DNA of 64,000 nucleotides from Bacteroidota bacterium (GTDB lineage: Bacteria; Bacteroidota; Rhodothermia; JANXDC01): contig AP024675.1 in assembly GCA_025998875.1 (NCBI GenBank), positions 248,001 through 312,000 on the forward strand. The letters are read 5' to 3'. Positions 51,911 to 62,638 of this stretch are shown here, piece by piece; within the stretch, counting starts at the first letter, position 1; each line of letters opens with the position of its first letter. Position numbers and translations under genes: made by a program. Under the pieces are notes generated by a model that was not told the DNA's origin, did not search any database, and worked only from the letters and a program-made list of their open reading frames with translations.

Positions 51911-52645
51911 CTAAAATTCCAGCAGCGTCACCCCGAAGGCGGTCACAAGCGCTCCGTAGGTGATCCATCCCGTCCAGCGATGTAGCGTACGCAGCCGACG
52001 ATACGTATCCGGGTCTCGGGCCCGGGCCATTGCCCGTCCGAGCCAGGGTTGTAGCAGCATTCCGGGCATGTGCACGTAGGCCAGATAGCGATGCACCTTG
52101 ATCGGGTATAGACCGGATTGATACCGCCGCGCCGGCGGGGCAAGAAGCGACAGACTCCCGGTGCCCAGGTACAGAACAAAGCTCCCGTAACCCAGGGCCC
52201 GATGCAGAGGCCGCAGCTCCTCATAATACCGGCCGGGGTTGGAATACATAAGCTGGCCCGTAACGACCTGAGCGGTCGTCACACCCAGAAGCACAAAGCC
52301 CAGAGCCTGATGTACCTGCAACATCTGACGCCTGAGCTGTAGCTCCGCGCGCCGGCTTGAGGGGGCAAGGCCTGCAAGGCGCACGAGGCCCTTTCTGCCC
52401 CAGAAGATGCGGTTGATCAGGGGCATGTTGGCCGGCAGGCTGTCGGGGGCGCTTCGGAGAAGGGAATCGGTGACGCCTCCCCGGACCCCTGCTTCGGACC
52501 AACCAGGATGCCGGGCAACGCGCACATAGTCGGCGGGCGGGCCGTTCATCTTCCCGGTCCAGACCATCCCCTGAACCGGCTCCCCCTGTCCGTAGGCCAG
52601 CCCCCAGCAACACAGCCAGAGTCCACACACCGCTATCCCGCGCAC
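51911..52645 (-). CDS. Cytochrome b561-like membrane protein
   Basis: 244 residues; GTG start at 52645 with GGAGG 8 bases upstream. Signal peptide (VCGLWLCCWGLAYGQ), a soluble segment of about 85 residues, then four helices carrying spaced histidines: LQVHQALGFVLLG, RPLHRALGYGSFVLYL, KVHRYLAYVHMPGM and RTLHRWTGWITYG. The arrangement suits two b hemes, as in b561-type proteins. Encoded just before a YceI gene. The partner quinone or donor is unknown. Confidence 0.65.
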   Translation of the reverse strand: MRGIAVCGLWLCCWGLAYGQGEPVQGMVWTGKMNGPPADYVRVARHPGWSEAGVRGGVTDSLLRSAPDSLPANMPLINRIFWGRKGLVRLAGLAPSSRRAELQLRRQMLQVHQALGFVLLGVTTAQVVTGQLMYSNPGRYYEELRPLHRALGYGSFVLYLGTGSLSLLAPPARRYQSGLYPIKVHRYLAYVHMPGMLLQPWLGRAMARARDPDTYRRLRTLHRWTGWITYGALVTAFGVTLLEF

Positions 52646-52753
52646 ACGATCGCCCTCCTTCCGGATCGCGCTTTATATATCAAAGCACCCTTGCAATGCG
52701 CAAGGCCTGAAGGGATCCCCTTGGAGCGATCGGTTTGCATGGGGCAGAGAAAT

Positions 52754-53077
52754 ATGCCATTTTATAGCATGGCTCGTTCGGGTGGTTCATATGCGCTGCC
52801 GCTTTCCTGGCCTGGGCTCCTTATCGGGCTCATTGTGCTGGTATTCATCTGGGTGGCCTTTTTCGATTCCCACAGCCTGTGGCGATATTGGGAGTTGAAA
52901 CGACAGCATCGATACCTGATCCGGTCTAATCAGGAGCTGCGTGCGGAGATCGCTCGTCTGCAGCAGGAAATCGTGCTCCTGCGCAGGGATCCGCGCACGA
53001 TCGAACGCATCGCGCGCGAACAATATGGCATGCGTCGGCCCGGGGAGACGGTCTATCGGCTGGTGCCAAGACCCTGA
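52754..53077 (+). CDS. ftsB: FtsB/DivIC septum-formation initiator family protein
   Basis: 107 residues: short cytoplasmic N-terminus, one helix (LLIGLIVLVFIWVAFF), a coiled coil (RSNQELRAEIARLQQEIVLL) and the conserved end RDPRTIERIAREQYGMRRPGE. FtsB joins FtsL and FtsQ in the divisome. The start is uncertain among ATGs at 52739, 52754 and 52769. In many proteobacteria ftsB is next to eno; here eno is 4.8 kb away on the other strand, with lptD and a ROK kinase between. Confidence 0.88.
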   Translation: MPFYSMARSGGSYALPLSWPGLLIGLIVLVFIWVAFFDSHSLWRYWELKRQHRYLIRSNQELRAEIARLQQEIVLLRRDPRTIERIAREQYGMRRPGETVYRLVPRP

Positions 53078-53173
53078 GACGTCCGCTGCCAGGACCGATC
53101 CGTTGAAGGCTTTCCCTATCGGCCGTGCGCTGGCTACCCACGCCGCCGGATCACCGCATCCCCTCTGGAATCG

Positions 53174-55597
53174 CTACAACCGATCCAGCCAGTCCTGACG
53201 GCGCACCAGACGCAGGTCCCGTAATAGCGGAGAACGCACGCGCAGTTCGAAGAAGTAGCTCTGCCGCTCCCCGAACGGAATGATCTGCAGGGCAAGCTCC
53301 CAGCAGTGTAGCTCCCGGTAAAAGCCCACAGAGGTCGTCGTCATGCGGCGTTGGGCCAGGTCATAGCCCGTGATCCCACTTAAACGCCATCCAGGCGTGA
53401 GCTGAAGGGAAAAGGAAGCGCTCACGGCCGAAGACCAGGTGCGCCGGCCCGGGGCCGGATACTGGACCTGTACATAGGCGCTCAGGTTCACATTCCAGGG
53501 CCGCTCCAGCAATGCCGCGGCGGAATCCGGGCGAGTTCGGATGCCCAGCAACTCCGGACGCAACGCGGCGCTCAACGAAAACCGCCAGGATTCCAGCCGC
53601 AACAAGCCCTGGCCGGCCCGAAACGCCCAGCGATTCCGGATCCGACCCAGCGCATCCAACGCATAGGGATTCCAGGAAATGGCTCCATCGACAGAGGCCC
53701 CAGACCAGAGCGTCGTGCGGGCGGCGAGCACAAGCGAGCTCCATGGCAGGGAATCGGCCCCCAGGCGATATCCGGTTGACAGACTCAGCGACTCCATCAG
53801 GCGCACCACCTCGGAGCGTCCCGCCCCCAGCGTATCGGAGACGATACGGCGGGTCTCGAAGCGGTTGTTCAGGCTCAGGCCAAGAAACCCTCCTGCAGCT
53901 CGCGGTGGCGGCCCGTATAGGGTGCCGTCGAAGGGGCTGTAGAGGGCGGTGCGGCCTGTGGAATCCACCTGCACGGTGCGGAAATAGCCCCAGAAAGGGG
54001 CCGTGTAATCCGGCCTCCAGCTCAGGGAGAGCGACGGCTCCAGCACATGGCGAAACCCGTCAAAGGGGCCCAGCTGCCAGGGGAAAATACCGAACAGGCG
54101 CGTTGAAACCCCCAGAGCGACGTCTAATGTGCGCAGGGCCCGAAAGCCGGAGACGAGCAGGGTATCTACCCGCCGTCGCTCAGGATTCCAGCGCAGTTGA
54201 CGGGTCTGGCCATACCAGGCCTCGCTGTAGGTGAGGCCGGGGCTCAGGGTAATGTACCGCCATACGGAGGCGGAGGCGTAGAGGGGAATCTGGTGCAACA
54301 GGCCGAAACGAAAGCGTTCCGCATTGCCGGAAACGATCCGATACAGCGCAGGGGAGCGCAGCGCATCAAACCAGGAAATATCCGGTCGGCTCGGATCGGG
54401 TTGAAACGTAAAACGGTTCTGCAGCTCCAGGCTGTAGCTCATCGTCAGGGCCTCATACCAGCGACGCCCCTCCGGAGTATGCCGGAAGGGCGTAAAACTG
54501 CGGCGGCTGAGGCGCAGCATGGGCATCTGGAGCTGAGCAGCGCCTGAACCCAGATCCAGCGTCTGCGAGACATCCGCAGAAAAGCTCCAGGGGCTCCGAG
54601 GGGAGCTGCGCACCAGCGCGATCGTATTGCGGATATCCCGCCGCCAGAGATCGGACAGTTCCCGGCTGACGCGCCGAAAGTATGTTCCGCTGGCCAGATA
54701 CACATTGGCCGAAAGTCGGGTCCAGGGGTCCAGTTCCTGAGCGTGATTCCAGCGCAGATGGGCCTCTATCCGGCGCTGATAGGTGGGATCTTCCGGCTCT
54801 CCGAGCACCTGTCGGAGGTATCCCACTTCAAGGGAGCCGCTAAACCGATAGCGAAGTGCATAGCGGAATTCAGCGCGCGCCCCCCAGCTTCCGCGAGTCC
54901 ACAGATCCGTCCGCAGCGCCAGATCCATGTAGTCGTTGATGCCCCAGTAATATCCCCCGTCGCGCAGGAAAAACCCCAGCACCGGGCTCTGGCCATAGGT
55001 GGGCAGCAGAAGCCCGGAACGCCGACGCGCCTCCAGGGGGAAGAAAACAAAGGGTAACCAGACGGGCGTGGGCAGATCGAGCACATACAGAAGGATATTC
55101 TGCGCCAGGAGCTCCCGGTTCTCGATCAACTTCATCCGACCGGCCTGCAGGAAGAAGTGGGGGTGTTCCCGCTCGCAGGTGGAAAATCGCGCTCCCTGCA
55201 CGAAAAACACCCCCGGAGACACCTGCTTGGCCACCGAAGCCTGGAGGCTGTTGCTCTCCAGACGGGTACGCACCTCCAGAACGCGTCCCCGGCGTGTGCG
55301 GTAGTTGTAGGCGATCTCCCGGCCGATGAGCTGTTGCCCTTCTTCGGTCAGGCGGGGTAGCTCGGTCCCGACCGTCCGGGCCTCGAGCATCCGGGTTGCC
55401 GTGTTGAGCTCCACCTCGGGGGCCTCAAGCACAATCCCCTCGTACTGCAGGCGAACCCCTCCAAACAGGCGCAGGCGCAGGGCGGATGAATCCACGCTGG
55501 CCAAAAGGGAATCCCGAACGGAGAAACGCACCAGGCCCGCTGCCGTATCGGTCGGCTGGGCCTGCAGAGCCCATAGCAGAAGCCCAAGGCCGAACAT
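53174..55597 (-). CDS. lptD: LPS-assembly protein LptD (OstA-type)
   Basis: 807 residues with a short signal peptide. An OstA-like periplasmic part (LRLFGGVRLQYEGIVLEAPE; VFFVQGARFSTCEREHPHFFL) precedes a large C-terminal beta-barrel with many YxF/W strands, ending SYFFELRVRSPLLRDLRLV. LptD with LptE inserts LPS in the outer leaflet. The Cys pattern for disulphides is poor (one Cys in the N-domain, one near the end). Starts one base after the ROK gene stop. Confidence 0.87.
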   Translation of the reverse strand: MFGLGLLLWALQAQPTDTAAGLVRFSVRDSLLASVDSSALRLRLFGGVRLQYEGIVLEAPEVELNTATRMLEARTVGTELPRLTEEGQQLIGREIAYNYRTRRGRVLEVRTRLESNSLQASVAKQVSPGVFFVQGARFSTCEREHPHFFLQAGRMKLIENRELLAQNILLYVLDLPTPVWLPFVFFPLEARRRSGLLLPTYGQSPVLGFFLRDGGYYWGINDYMDLALRTDLWTRGSWGARAEFRYALRYRFSGSLEVGYLRQVLGEPEDPTYQRRIEAHLRWNHAQELDPWTRLSANVYLASGTYFRRVSRELSDLWRRDIRNTIALVRSSPRSPWSFSADVSQTLDLGSGAAQLQMPMLRLSRRSFTPFRHTPEGRRWYEALTMSYSLELQNRFTFQPDPSRPDISWFDALRSPALYRIVSGNAERFRFGLLHQIPLYASASVWRYITLSPGLTYSEAWYGQTRQLRWNPERRRVDTLLVSGFRALRTLDVALGVSTRLFGIFPWQLGPFDGFRHVLEPSLSLSWRPDYTAPFWGYFRTVQVDSTGRTALYSPFDGTLYGPPPRAAGGFLGLSLNNRFETRRIVSDTLGAGRSEVVRLMESLSLSTGYRLGADSLPWSSLVLAARTTLWSGASVDGAISWNPYALDALGRIRNRWAFRAGQGLLRLESWRFSLSAALRPELLGIRTRPDSAAALLERPWNVNLSAYVQVQYPAPGRRTWSSAVSASFSLQLTPGWRLSGITGYDLAQRRMTTTSVGFYRELHCWELALQIIPFGERQSYFFELRVRSPLLRDLRLVRRQDWLDRL

Positions 55598-55599
55598 GT

Positions 55600-56556
55600 T
55601 CAGCCTGTCTGCTCGAAGACAAGTTGCGCCGCGCCCAGGACACCGGCCCGATTACCCAGCGCAGCAAGGCGGAGCTCAATACCTTCCCGGAAAGGAGGCA
55701 TAAGCCGTTCCAGGAGGGCTTCCCGGACCGGTTCCAATATCCACTCTCCGGCATGGGAAGCCCCACCGCCTATGAGCACGGTGCGGATATCGAGCAGGTG
55801 TACCACGTTTACGAGCGCATAGCCAAGCCGGCGTCCGGCGCGGGTCAGGATCTGCTGCGCAAGGGCATCGCCGGATCGGGCCGCCTCAAGCAGGTCGTGG
55901 ATGCGTATCTTGCGTCGGCTTGCGAGCAGGGGAAAAAGGGCGCTTTCCGGATGCCGACGCAGAAGGGGCCGAACCTGGCGCTTCAGGTATGCCTCCCCGA
56001 CGTAGGCCTCGATACATCCGCGAGCCCCGCAATTACACCGGGGTCCCCGATAGTGAATCGTGGTATGCCCGAACTCTCCAGCCCCACCGGAAAGGCCGCG
56101 CCAGACCTTACCATCGAGCACTACCGCCCCGCCCACACCCGTTCCCAGCGTGATGAGCAGGAAATGCTTCAAGCCGCGTCCGGCCCCGAAGGCGGCCTCC
56201 CCGCGAGCGGCCGCATTGGCATCGTTGTCCAGAAGAATAGGCCCGGCAAACAGGAGGCGTTCTCGGAGTCGATCGACGAGGGGCACCACGGTCCAACCGG
56301 GGAAATTCGGCGGGTAGGAAACCCGCTGACCTGCCGCGTCCACATGACCTGCGCAGCCGATGCCGATACCCACCACCGGCTCCGGTGCTCTGGCCGATAG
56401 CGCCTCCACAGCCTCGGCGAGGCGGGCTATAACCGAATCCGGGCCCTGCTCGGCCTCCGTGGGCAGTTGCAGGAAGTGCTGCAGTTCTCCGCTGGCCGTC
56501 ACCAGCCCGGCTTTGAGAAAAGTGCCTCCGATATCGATGCCGATAGCACAGGGCAT
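55600..56556 (-). CDS. ROK family sugar kinase (probable glucokinase)
   Basis: 318 residues from ATG 56556. N-terminal phosphate loop IGIDIGGTFLKAGLV, LDNDANAAARGEAAFGAG with the catalytic Asp region, LGTGVGGAVVLDG, and the ROK zinc site EFGHTTIHY followed by CNCGARGCIEAYVG. This matches bacterial ROK glucokinases. It lies in one operon with eno, in line with a glycolytic role. Confidence 0.9.
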   Translation of the reverse strand: MPCAIGIDIGGTFLKAGLVTASGELQHFLQLPTEAEQGPDSVIARLAEAVEALSARAPEPVVGIGIGCAGHVDAAGQRVSYPPNFPGWTVVPLVDRLRERLLFAGPILLDNDANAAARGEAAFGAGRGLKHFLLITLGTGVGGAVVLDGKVWRGLSGGAGEFGHTTIHYRGPRCNCGARGCIEAYVGEAYLKRQVRPLLRRHPESALFPLLASRRKIRIHDLLEAARSGDALAQQILTRAGRRLGYALVNVVHLLDIRTVLIGGGASHAGEWILEPVREALLERLMPPFREGIELRLAALGNRAGVLGAAQLVFEQTG

Positions 56557-56578
56557 GGGGCCTGATGAAAATACAGGC

Positions 56579-57936
<1,358 letters not shown>

Positions 57937-57971
57937 ACGCAACGGCTCTGTGCAAGGGGGAAAAATCCCGG

Positions 57972-58010
57972 AAAAGAAAGCGGTTCGCCCCGTTCCCGGG
58001 AACGAACCGC
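57972..58010 (-). terminator. Rho-independent terminator of the two-component operon
   Basis: On the minus strand GCGGTTCG pairs with CGAACCGC, with an inner GTTCCCGGGAACG-type palindrome, and TTTCTTTT follows. It lies about 100 bases after the response-regulator stop and ahead of eno. Confidence 0.8.
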
Positions 58011-58084
58011 GGCGGGTTGGGAGAGTTACCCCCCTCAGGGGCGACATCGGCACGCTAAAAAAGCAACGGCCTCCCCACCGCGCA

Positions 58085-58100
58085 TTACGCGATCGCGTAA
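58085..58100. repeat. 16-base perfect palindrome TTACGCGATCGCGTAA
   Basis: A perfect 16-base palindrome with GCGATCGC at its centre, 13 bases past the response-regulator stop. It could be a protein-binding site, or part of a hairpin in the 3' untranslated region (a 6-base T-run follows about 30 bases later on the minus strand). Function unknown. Confidence 0.45.
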
Positions 58101-58112
58101 CGCACATGTTTT

Positions 58113-58754
58113 TTAGATCAGCCCCTCCCGAAGCGCGCGCGCCACGGCCGCCGTGCGGCTGTGCACGTGCAGCTTCTCATATATCGTCCGCACGTACGCA
58201 TCCACGGTGTGCACGCTCAGCCCCATACGTCGGGCGATTTGCGGTTTGCTGAGGCCCTCGGCCAGCGCTCGGAGCACCTCCTTTTCCCGCTCGGAAAGAG
58301 CCAGCGTGGTGTGCTGCGGCACGGGAAAACGCCGGAACATCTCCAGTACCCGGGCGGCCACCACCGGGTCCAGCGGCGCACCGCCCTGACGAGCCTCTTC
58401 AACCGCCTCGGAGACGCGCTCCAGCTCTCCGCTTTTGAGCAGGTATCCCGAGGCGCCGGCGCAGAGGGCCCGAAAAATCGTATCCGGATCGTTGAAGACG
58501 GTGAGCACGACGATCCGAAGCTCGGGTATGCGGGATCGGAACCGCTCCAGCGCCTCCAGGCCGGAAAGACCCGGAAGCCCCAGATCGAGCAGCAGCACAT
58601 CGGGCCGCTCCTGCAGCTTCTCGAGGGCCATCAGCCCCCCTTCGGCCGTCTCAAAGGTCCGAACCCGATAACGAGACGCCAGCAGGGCCTGCAGGGCTTC
58701 ACGGACCTTCCGGTCGTCCTCGATGATCCAGACGATTACGCTCGGACTCTCCAC
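58113..58754 (-). CDS. LuxR-type (NarL family) response regulator
   Basis: 213 residues from GTG 58754, overlapping the kinase gene by 19 bases; the start is uncertain because no strong ribosome site is seen. Receiver domain: VWIIEDDRKVREALQALL, phospho-acceptor Asp in VLLLDLGLPGLSGLEAL, and the Lys in GYLLKSGEL. HTH domain: LSEREKEVLRALAEGLSKPQIARRMGLSV in two halves (LSEREKEVLRALAEG; KPQIARRMGLSVHTV). It would bind DNA when phosphorylated by the kinase encoded just upstream. Confidence 0.92.
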   Translation of the reverse strand: MESPSVIVWIIEDDRKVREALQALLASRYRVRTFETAEGGLMALEKLQERPDVLLLDLGLPGLSGLEALERFRSRIPELRIVVLTVFNDPDTIFRALCAGASGYLLKSGELERVSEAVEEARQGGAPLDPVVAARVLEMFRRFPVPQHTTLALSEREKEVLRALAEGLSKPQIARRMGLSVHTVDAYVRTIYEKLHVHSRTAAVARALREGLI

Positions 58755-61660
58755 AAAAGGCAAGAAAATATCCCTCTGCCCCGAAGCGCATCCCGCGATC
58801 GCGGGAGGGGAACGCGGATCTCGATCTGCGTTCCCTTGCCGGGAGCGCTCCGTAGCGACCATCGTCCTCGGAGCGCCCGCACCCGCGCCTCCATGTAGTG
58901 CAATCCCCCTCGTCGGGGGAGTTTTTCGGGGTCGAATCCCACCCCGTCATCTCTACACCGGAGCAGTAGCTCCCCCCGCTGCAGGGAAAGGAAAATTTCG
59001 ACCCGACTGGCCCGGGCATGCTGCCGCACGTTATAGAGCGCCTCCCGGAGCAAGCGAAGCAGGTGAAAACGCACATCGGAGGGCAGCACGAAGCTCCTCT
59101 GCGCCGAATCCGGGATATCGGTCTGCAGGCTCCAGTGCAGTTGCTCTCCCAGCAGCCCAGAGGCCGTCGCGCGCAGACGCAGCAGCCAGTCCCAGAGGGT
59201 ATCGTAGCGCGGATCCAGCGACCAGACCAGATCGGAGAGCACACGACCCAGGTCGCGCAGCCGATCGGCCTGCCGGTTGAGGAAAGCCTGTTCGTCGCGC
59301 TCATCGATCTGTTGCGCCCGCAGGGAGAACTCCATAGCCATCAGGCCCAGCTCGCTGCCCAGCTCGTCGTGGAGATCAGCCGCCAGACGGGCGCGCAGCT
59401 GCGCGCGCTCCCGGAGGCGCTGAATCCGGATCCAGAAAAGAAAGGCCAACCCGGCCAACAGGCCGCCAAGCAGAGCCAGTCGGAAAGTCCATGTCTCCCA
59501 CCAGGGCGGGGTGATGGTCAGCTCGAGCAACATCCGCTCCGCCCCCCAGAGCCCGTCGGCATTGGCCGATCGCACCCACAGAGTGTATCGACCCGGCCGC
59601 AAAGCGCCGAAAAAGAGCGAGCGTCTGGACCCGAGTTCGACCCAGCTCCGCTCCCGGCCACGTTGTAGGGCATAGGCAAAACGAAACCGCTCCGCCTCCA
59701 GATACCCAACGGCGGAGAGCTCTATGCTCAATGAGGCCTTCCAGCTGTAGCGCACCGAAAGCGCTCGTGAGGGGTCGGAGATGAAACGCTCCCCTGCTCG
59801 GGGTCCATCTTGCCAGCGCAACAGGCGCAATATAGGGCGCGGCGCCTGTGGATCCGGCTGCCATCGTGCGGCCTCCACCCGGAGTACGCCTCTGTCCCCC
59901 CCGAACCAGAGATCCCCTCGAGGATCTCGATAGAACGCCCCGCGGTTGAATTCGATGATCCCGAGCTCCGGACCGGATCGATACGACCAGAACCGGCCGG
60001 AGCGGGGATCAAGCCGGTACAACGCCCGATTGGTGGACAACCACAACGCTCCCCGGTCGTCCTCCACGAATCCGTATACCATCCGAGAGGGGGCCTCGGG
60101 ATCCAGGGAAACGGCCCGGAACCTGTTCCCCCGGTGTTGAAAGAGCCCACCTGCTGTACAGACCCACAGCGTTCCGTGCCGATCCCGGCCCACGTAGGTG
60201 ACCGTCCGGGATCGCAGGGAGTCCAGCGGCCAGCTCAAAAGCCTCCCGGTTCGCAAAGACCAGGAAAACAGCCCTCGGTCCGTGCCGATCCACAGGCTAT
60301 CCCCCTCCGGATAGCAGGCGCGAATGCCCTCCAGAGGAGGCAGGGGCAGAGAATCCCACAAAGCCGGAGGACGGAAACGGTAGATAGCGGAGCTGGTTCC
60401 CACCCACAGCACCCCGCTGGAATCCACAACGAGCTGGTTTATGGGGGGCGTGCGACGAAATAGCATGGCCCTCCTCTGAGAGGTGAGCCGAAACAGGCCC
60501 GCGTTGGCTCCGATCCAGATCGCTCCGTCCGGCGTGCGCGCCAGCGCCCATATCGGACCGGGATCACGAGCAAAGGAGATCCGACTCGGGGATCCCCCCT
60601 TGCCCAGGCGCCACAGGGCGCCCGTGATCGCGCCCACCAACAGCTCGCCCTCTGCGCTTGCGACAAACGCGGAGACAAAACGCATCTCCCCGCCTGTGTG
60701 GTAGAAGGGCCGATCATGGGGGATCTGCCGATACAAGCCCCAGTTCGAACCCACCCAGAGGATACCGTTCCGATCCCGGAAAATGACGCGCACCAGATCC
60801 CGGATGGGCTCCGGCCGCGGAGCTTCGAGGCCGAAAAAGCGCCAGCTTTCCCCCTGCCAGCGGGCCAGGCCCGCCGATCCCCCCACCCACCAGGCCCCAT
60901 CCGGATCCACCCAGACGGCCCGCACCTGGCCCACCTCGGGCGCAGGCCCGATTTGCCGCATCCGGTCCCCGTTCAGAGGCAGAAGCCAGATGCCGGAGCG
61001 GGTCAAAACCTCAAAGGCCTGCCCCGCGCGGCGGGCGGCCAGCGCGCCCTGAAGGGAAACGGCCCGCACCTGCCCGGGGACATCGATCCGGTACACCCGG
61101 ATCTGATCCGCATCCAGCGCCAGCGCATAACGGCCATCGAAGTACAGCCACTGCTCTACGGGGGATAACGCGACCACTTCCCGCCAGGCCGCCTGCAGAG
61201 GATTCCAGCGCGCCCACCGGTTGGCATACCATCGCCAGGGATGACCGGCGGAGTCGGCCACAACCAGGCCCGCAACGCGCTGCCAGCGCAACCGGCCCGG
61301 CTCCAGACGCCTGCTCACCTCGCCGGCCAGCAACCAGAGCGCATTGAACCGATCCACCCAGATCCGAGGGAAGGGGAACACCGGCGACAACCTCGGCTCA
61401 TCGGGCATTGGCCAGAGATCGCTCTTAAGCCCGTCGAAACGCACCAGGCCTTCCAGGGTGAGGATCCAGAGAAACCCCAGGCTATCCTGAGCGATGCCCT
61501 CTACGGCGCTCTGAGGAAAATCGAGCACACTGGGTACGGGACGAAACGCGGGCTGTGACCGGCTCGAGGAAGACGGGCTGAGCCCGCAAAGCACCCCCAG
61601 AGCGGCACAGAACAGTCGCCGAGCGATCTGCCGATGTCCCCAAACCCACCGAGTGCGCAT
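58736..61660 (-). CDS. Two-component-regulator-propeller sensor histidine kinase (HisKA_3)
   Basis: 974 residues from ATG 61660. Signal peptide region (IARRLFCAALGVLCGLSPS), then about 660 residues of beta-propeller repeats with the recurrent LWIG or LWVGT pattern (GFLWILTLEGLVRFDG; GILWVGSNWGLYRQ; SLWIGTDRGLFSW), a Y_Y_Y domain (about 670-730), one helix (FRLALLGGLLAGLAFLFWI) and a NarX-type kinase: DLHDELGSELGLMAMEF with the phosphorylated His, and DDGVGFDP in HATPase. The propeller faces the periplasm; in Bacteroidota such sensors often detect oligosaccharides, but the ligand here is unknown. Confidence 0.92.
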   Translation of the reverse strand: MRTRWVWGHRQIARRLFCAALGVLCGLSPSSSSRSQPAFRPVPSVLDFPQSAVEGIAQDSLGFLWILTLEGLVRFDGLKSDLWPMPDEPRLSPVFPFPRIWVDRFNALWLLAGEVSRRLEPGRLRWQRVAGLVVADSAGHPWRWYANRWARWNPLQAAWREVVALSPVEQWLYFDGRYALALDADQIRVYRIDVPGQVRAVSLQGALAARRAGQAFEVLTRSGIWLLPLNGDRMRQIGPAPEVGQVRAVWVDPDGAWWVGGSAGLARWQGESWRFFGLEAPRPEPIRDLVRVIFRDRNGILWVGSNWGLYRQIPHDRPFYHTGGEMRFVSAFVASAEGELLVGAITGALWRLGKGGSPSRISFARDPGPIWALARTPDGAIWIGANAGLFRLTSQRRAMLFRRTPPINQLVVDSSGVLWVGTSSAIYRFRPPALWDSLPLPPLEGIRACYPEGDSLWIGTDRGLFSWSLRTGRLLSWPLDSLRSRTVTYVGRDRHGTLWVCTAGGLFQHRGNRFRAVSLDPEAPSRMVYGFVEDDRGALWLSTNRALYRLDPRSGRFWSYRSGPELGIIEFNRGAFYRDPRGDLWFGGDRGVLRVEAARWQPDPQAPRPILRLLRWQDGPRAGERFISDPSRALSVRYSWKASLSIELSAVGYLEAERFRFAYALQRGRERSWVELGSRRSLFFGALRPGRYTLWVRSANADGLWGAERMLLELTITPPWWETWTFRLALLGGLLAGLAFLFWIRIQRLRERAQLRARLAADLHDELGSELGLMAMEFSLRAQQIDERDEQAFLNRQADRLRDLGRVLSDLVWSLDPRYDTLWDWLLRLRATASGLLGEQLHWSLQTDIPDSAQRSFVLPSDVRFHLLRLLREALYNVRQHARASRVEIFLSLQRGELLLRCRDDGVGFDPEKLPRRGGLHYMEARVRALRGRWSLRSAPGKGTQIEIRVPLPRSRDALRGRGIFSCLLWRVRA

Positions 61661-61668
61661 AGGTCCAG

Positions 61669-61696
61669 AAATTAGCAATCCGCACTGGCAAGCCAA
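61669..61696 (-). promoter_or_regulatory. Candidate promoter of the sensor kinase gene
   Basis: On the minus strand TTGGCT (61691-61696), a 16-base spacer and TAATTT (61669-61674). The expected transcript start falls only a few bases before ATG 61660, which would make the message nearly leaderless. Found by eye. Confidence 0.3.
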
Positions 61697-61741
61697 AAGA
61701 GGATGCCGTTAACTTACCGGCGTGGTGGATTCAGGGGTCCT

Positions 61742-62638
61742 ATGGAACTTTTTGATCCGTTTCGCCTCGTACTGCACGACCGACTTCTGGATCTGCGAAG
61801 TCGCGTGCGCATCATGGGGATTCTGAACGTCACCCCGGATTCGTTCAGCGATGGAGGGCTGTATCTGGATCCGGATGCCGCGCTCAGGCGGACAGAAGAA
61901 ATGCTCCAGGAGGGAGCCGACATAATCGATGTGGGCGGGGAGTCGAGCCGCCCCCGGGGCCGATTCTACGGAGCAGGCTCCCAGCCCGTATCGGCTCAAG
62001 AGGAGCTGCGTCGGGTGCTTCCCGTCATTGAGGCGATCCGGCGTCGGTTTCCGGAGGCCATCATCTCTGTGGACACGTATAAGGCCCCCGTGGCGCGGGC
62101 CGCTCTGGAGGCCGGGGCTCATCTGGTCAATGATATCAGCGGCGGAAGCTTCGATCCGGACATGTTGCCCACCGTGGCCGCCTTCGGGGCGCCGATTGTG
62201 CTTATGCATCTGGTGGGCTCACCCGGAGCGATCGTGCAGGAGGCCACCTACATAGATGTCGTAGCGGAGGTCAAAGCCGCACTGGCTCGGGCCGCCCGTC
62301 GGGCCGAGGAGGCGGGCATACGCTACTGTGTGCTCGATCCGGGCTTTGGCTTCGGCAAGCGGCCGGCGGACAACCTGCGTCTGGTGCGCGATCTGGGCCA
62401 GCTGCGCTCCCTGGGCCGCCCCATTCTGATCGGGGTATCGCGCAAATCCACACTGGGGCTGGTGCTGGGGGGCAAGCCCCCCCTGGAGCGGCTCTACGCC
62501 TCCCTGGCCGCCACGGCGGTGGCCGTGCTCGAGGGGGCCAGTATCATACGCACGCACGACGTGCGCCCCACCGTGGAGCTGGTGCGCACGCTAGAGGCCA
62601 TCAGCCATCCCGAAAAATTCGAAACCGAACCTGCCTGA
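61742..62638 (+). CDS. folP: Dihydropteroate synthase
   Basis: 298 residues from ATG 61742 (AGGGG at 5-base spacing). Motifs: GILNVTPDSFSDGG, IIDVGGESSRPRG, SVDTYKAPVARAALEAGAHL, VNDISGG, DPGFGFGKRPADN, GVSRKSTLG, IIRTHDV. It condenses 6-hydroxymethyl-dihydropterin pyrophosphate with p-aminobenzoate in folate synthesis. In many Bacteroidota folP is followed by the diadenylate cyclase gene; here a different membrane protein follows with a 1-base overlap. Confidence 0.95.
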   Translation: MELFDPFRLVLHDRLLDLRSRVRIMGILNVTPDSFSDGGLYLDPDAALRRTEEMLQEGADIIDVGGESSRPRGRFYGAGSQPVSAQEELRRVLPVIEAIRRRFPEAIISVDTYKAPVARAALEAGAHLVNDISGGSFDPDMLPTVAAFGAPIVLMHLVGSPGAIVQEATYIDVVAEVKAALARAARRAEEAGIRYCVLDPGFGFGKRPADNLRLVRDLGQLRSLGRPILIGVSRKSTLGLVLGGKPPLERLYASLAATAVAVLEGASIIRTHDVRPTVELVRTLEAISHPEKFETEPA

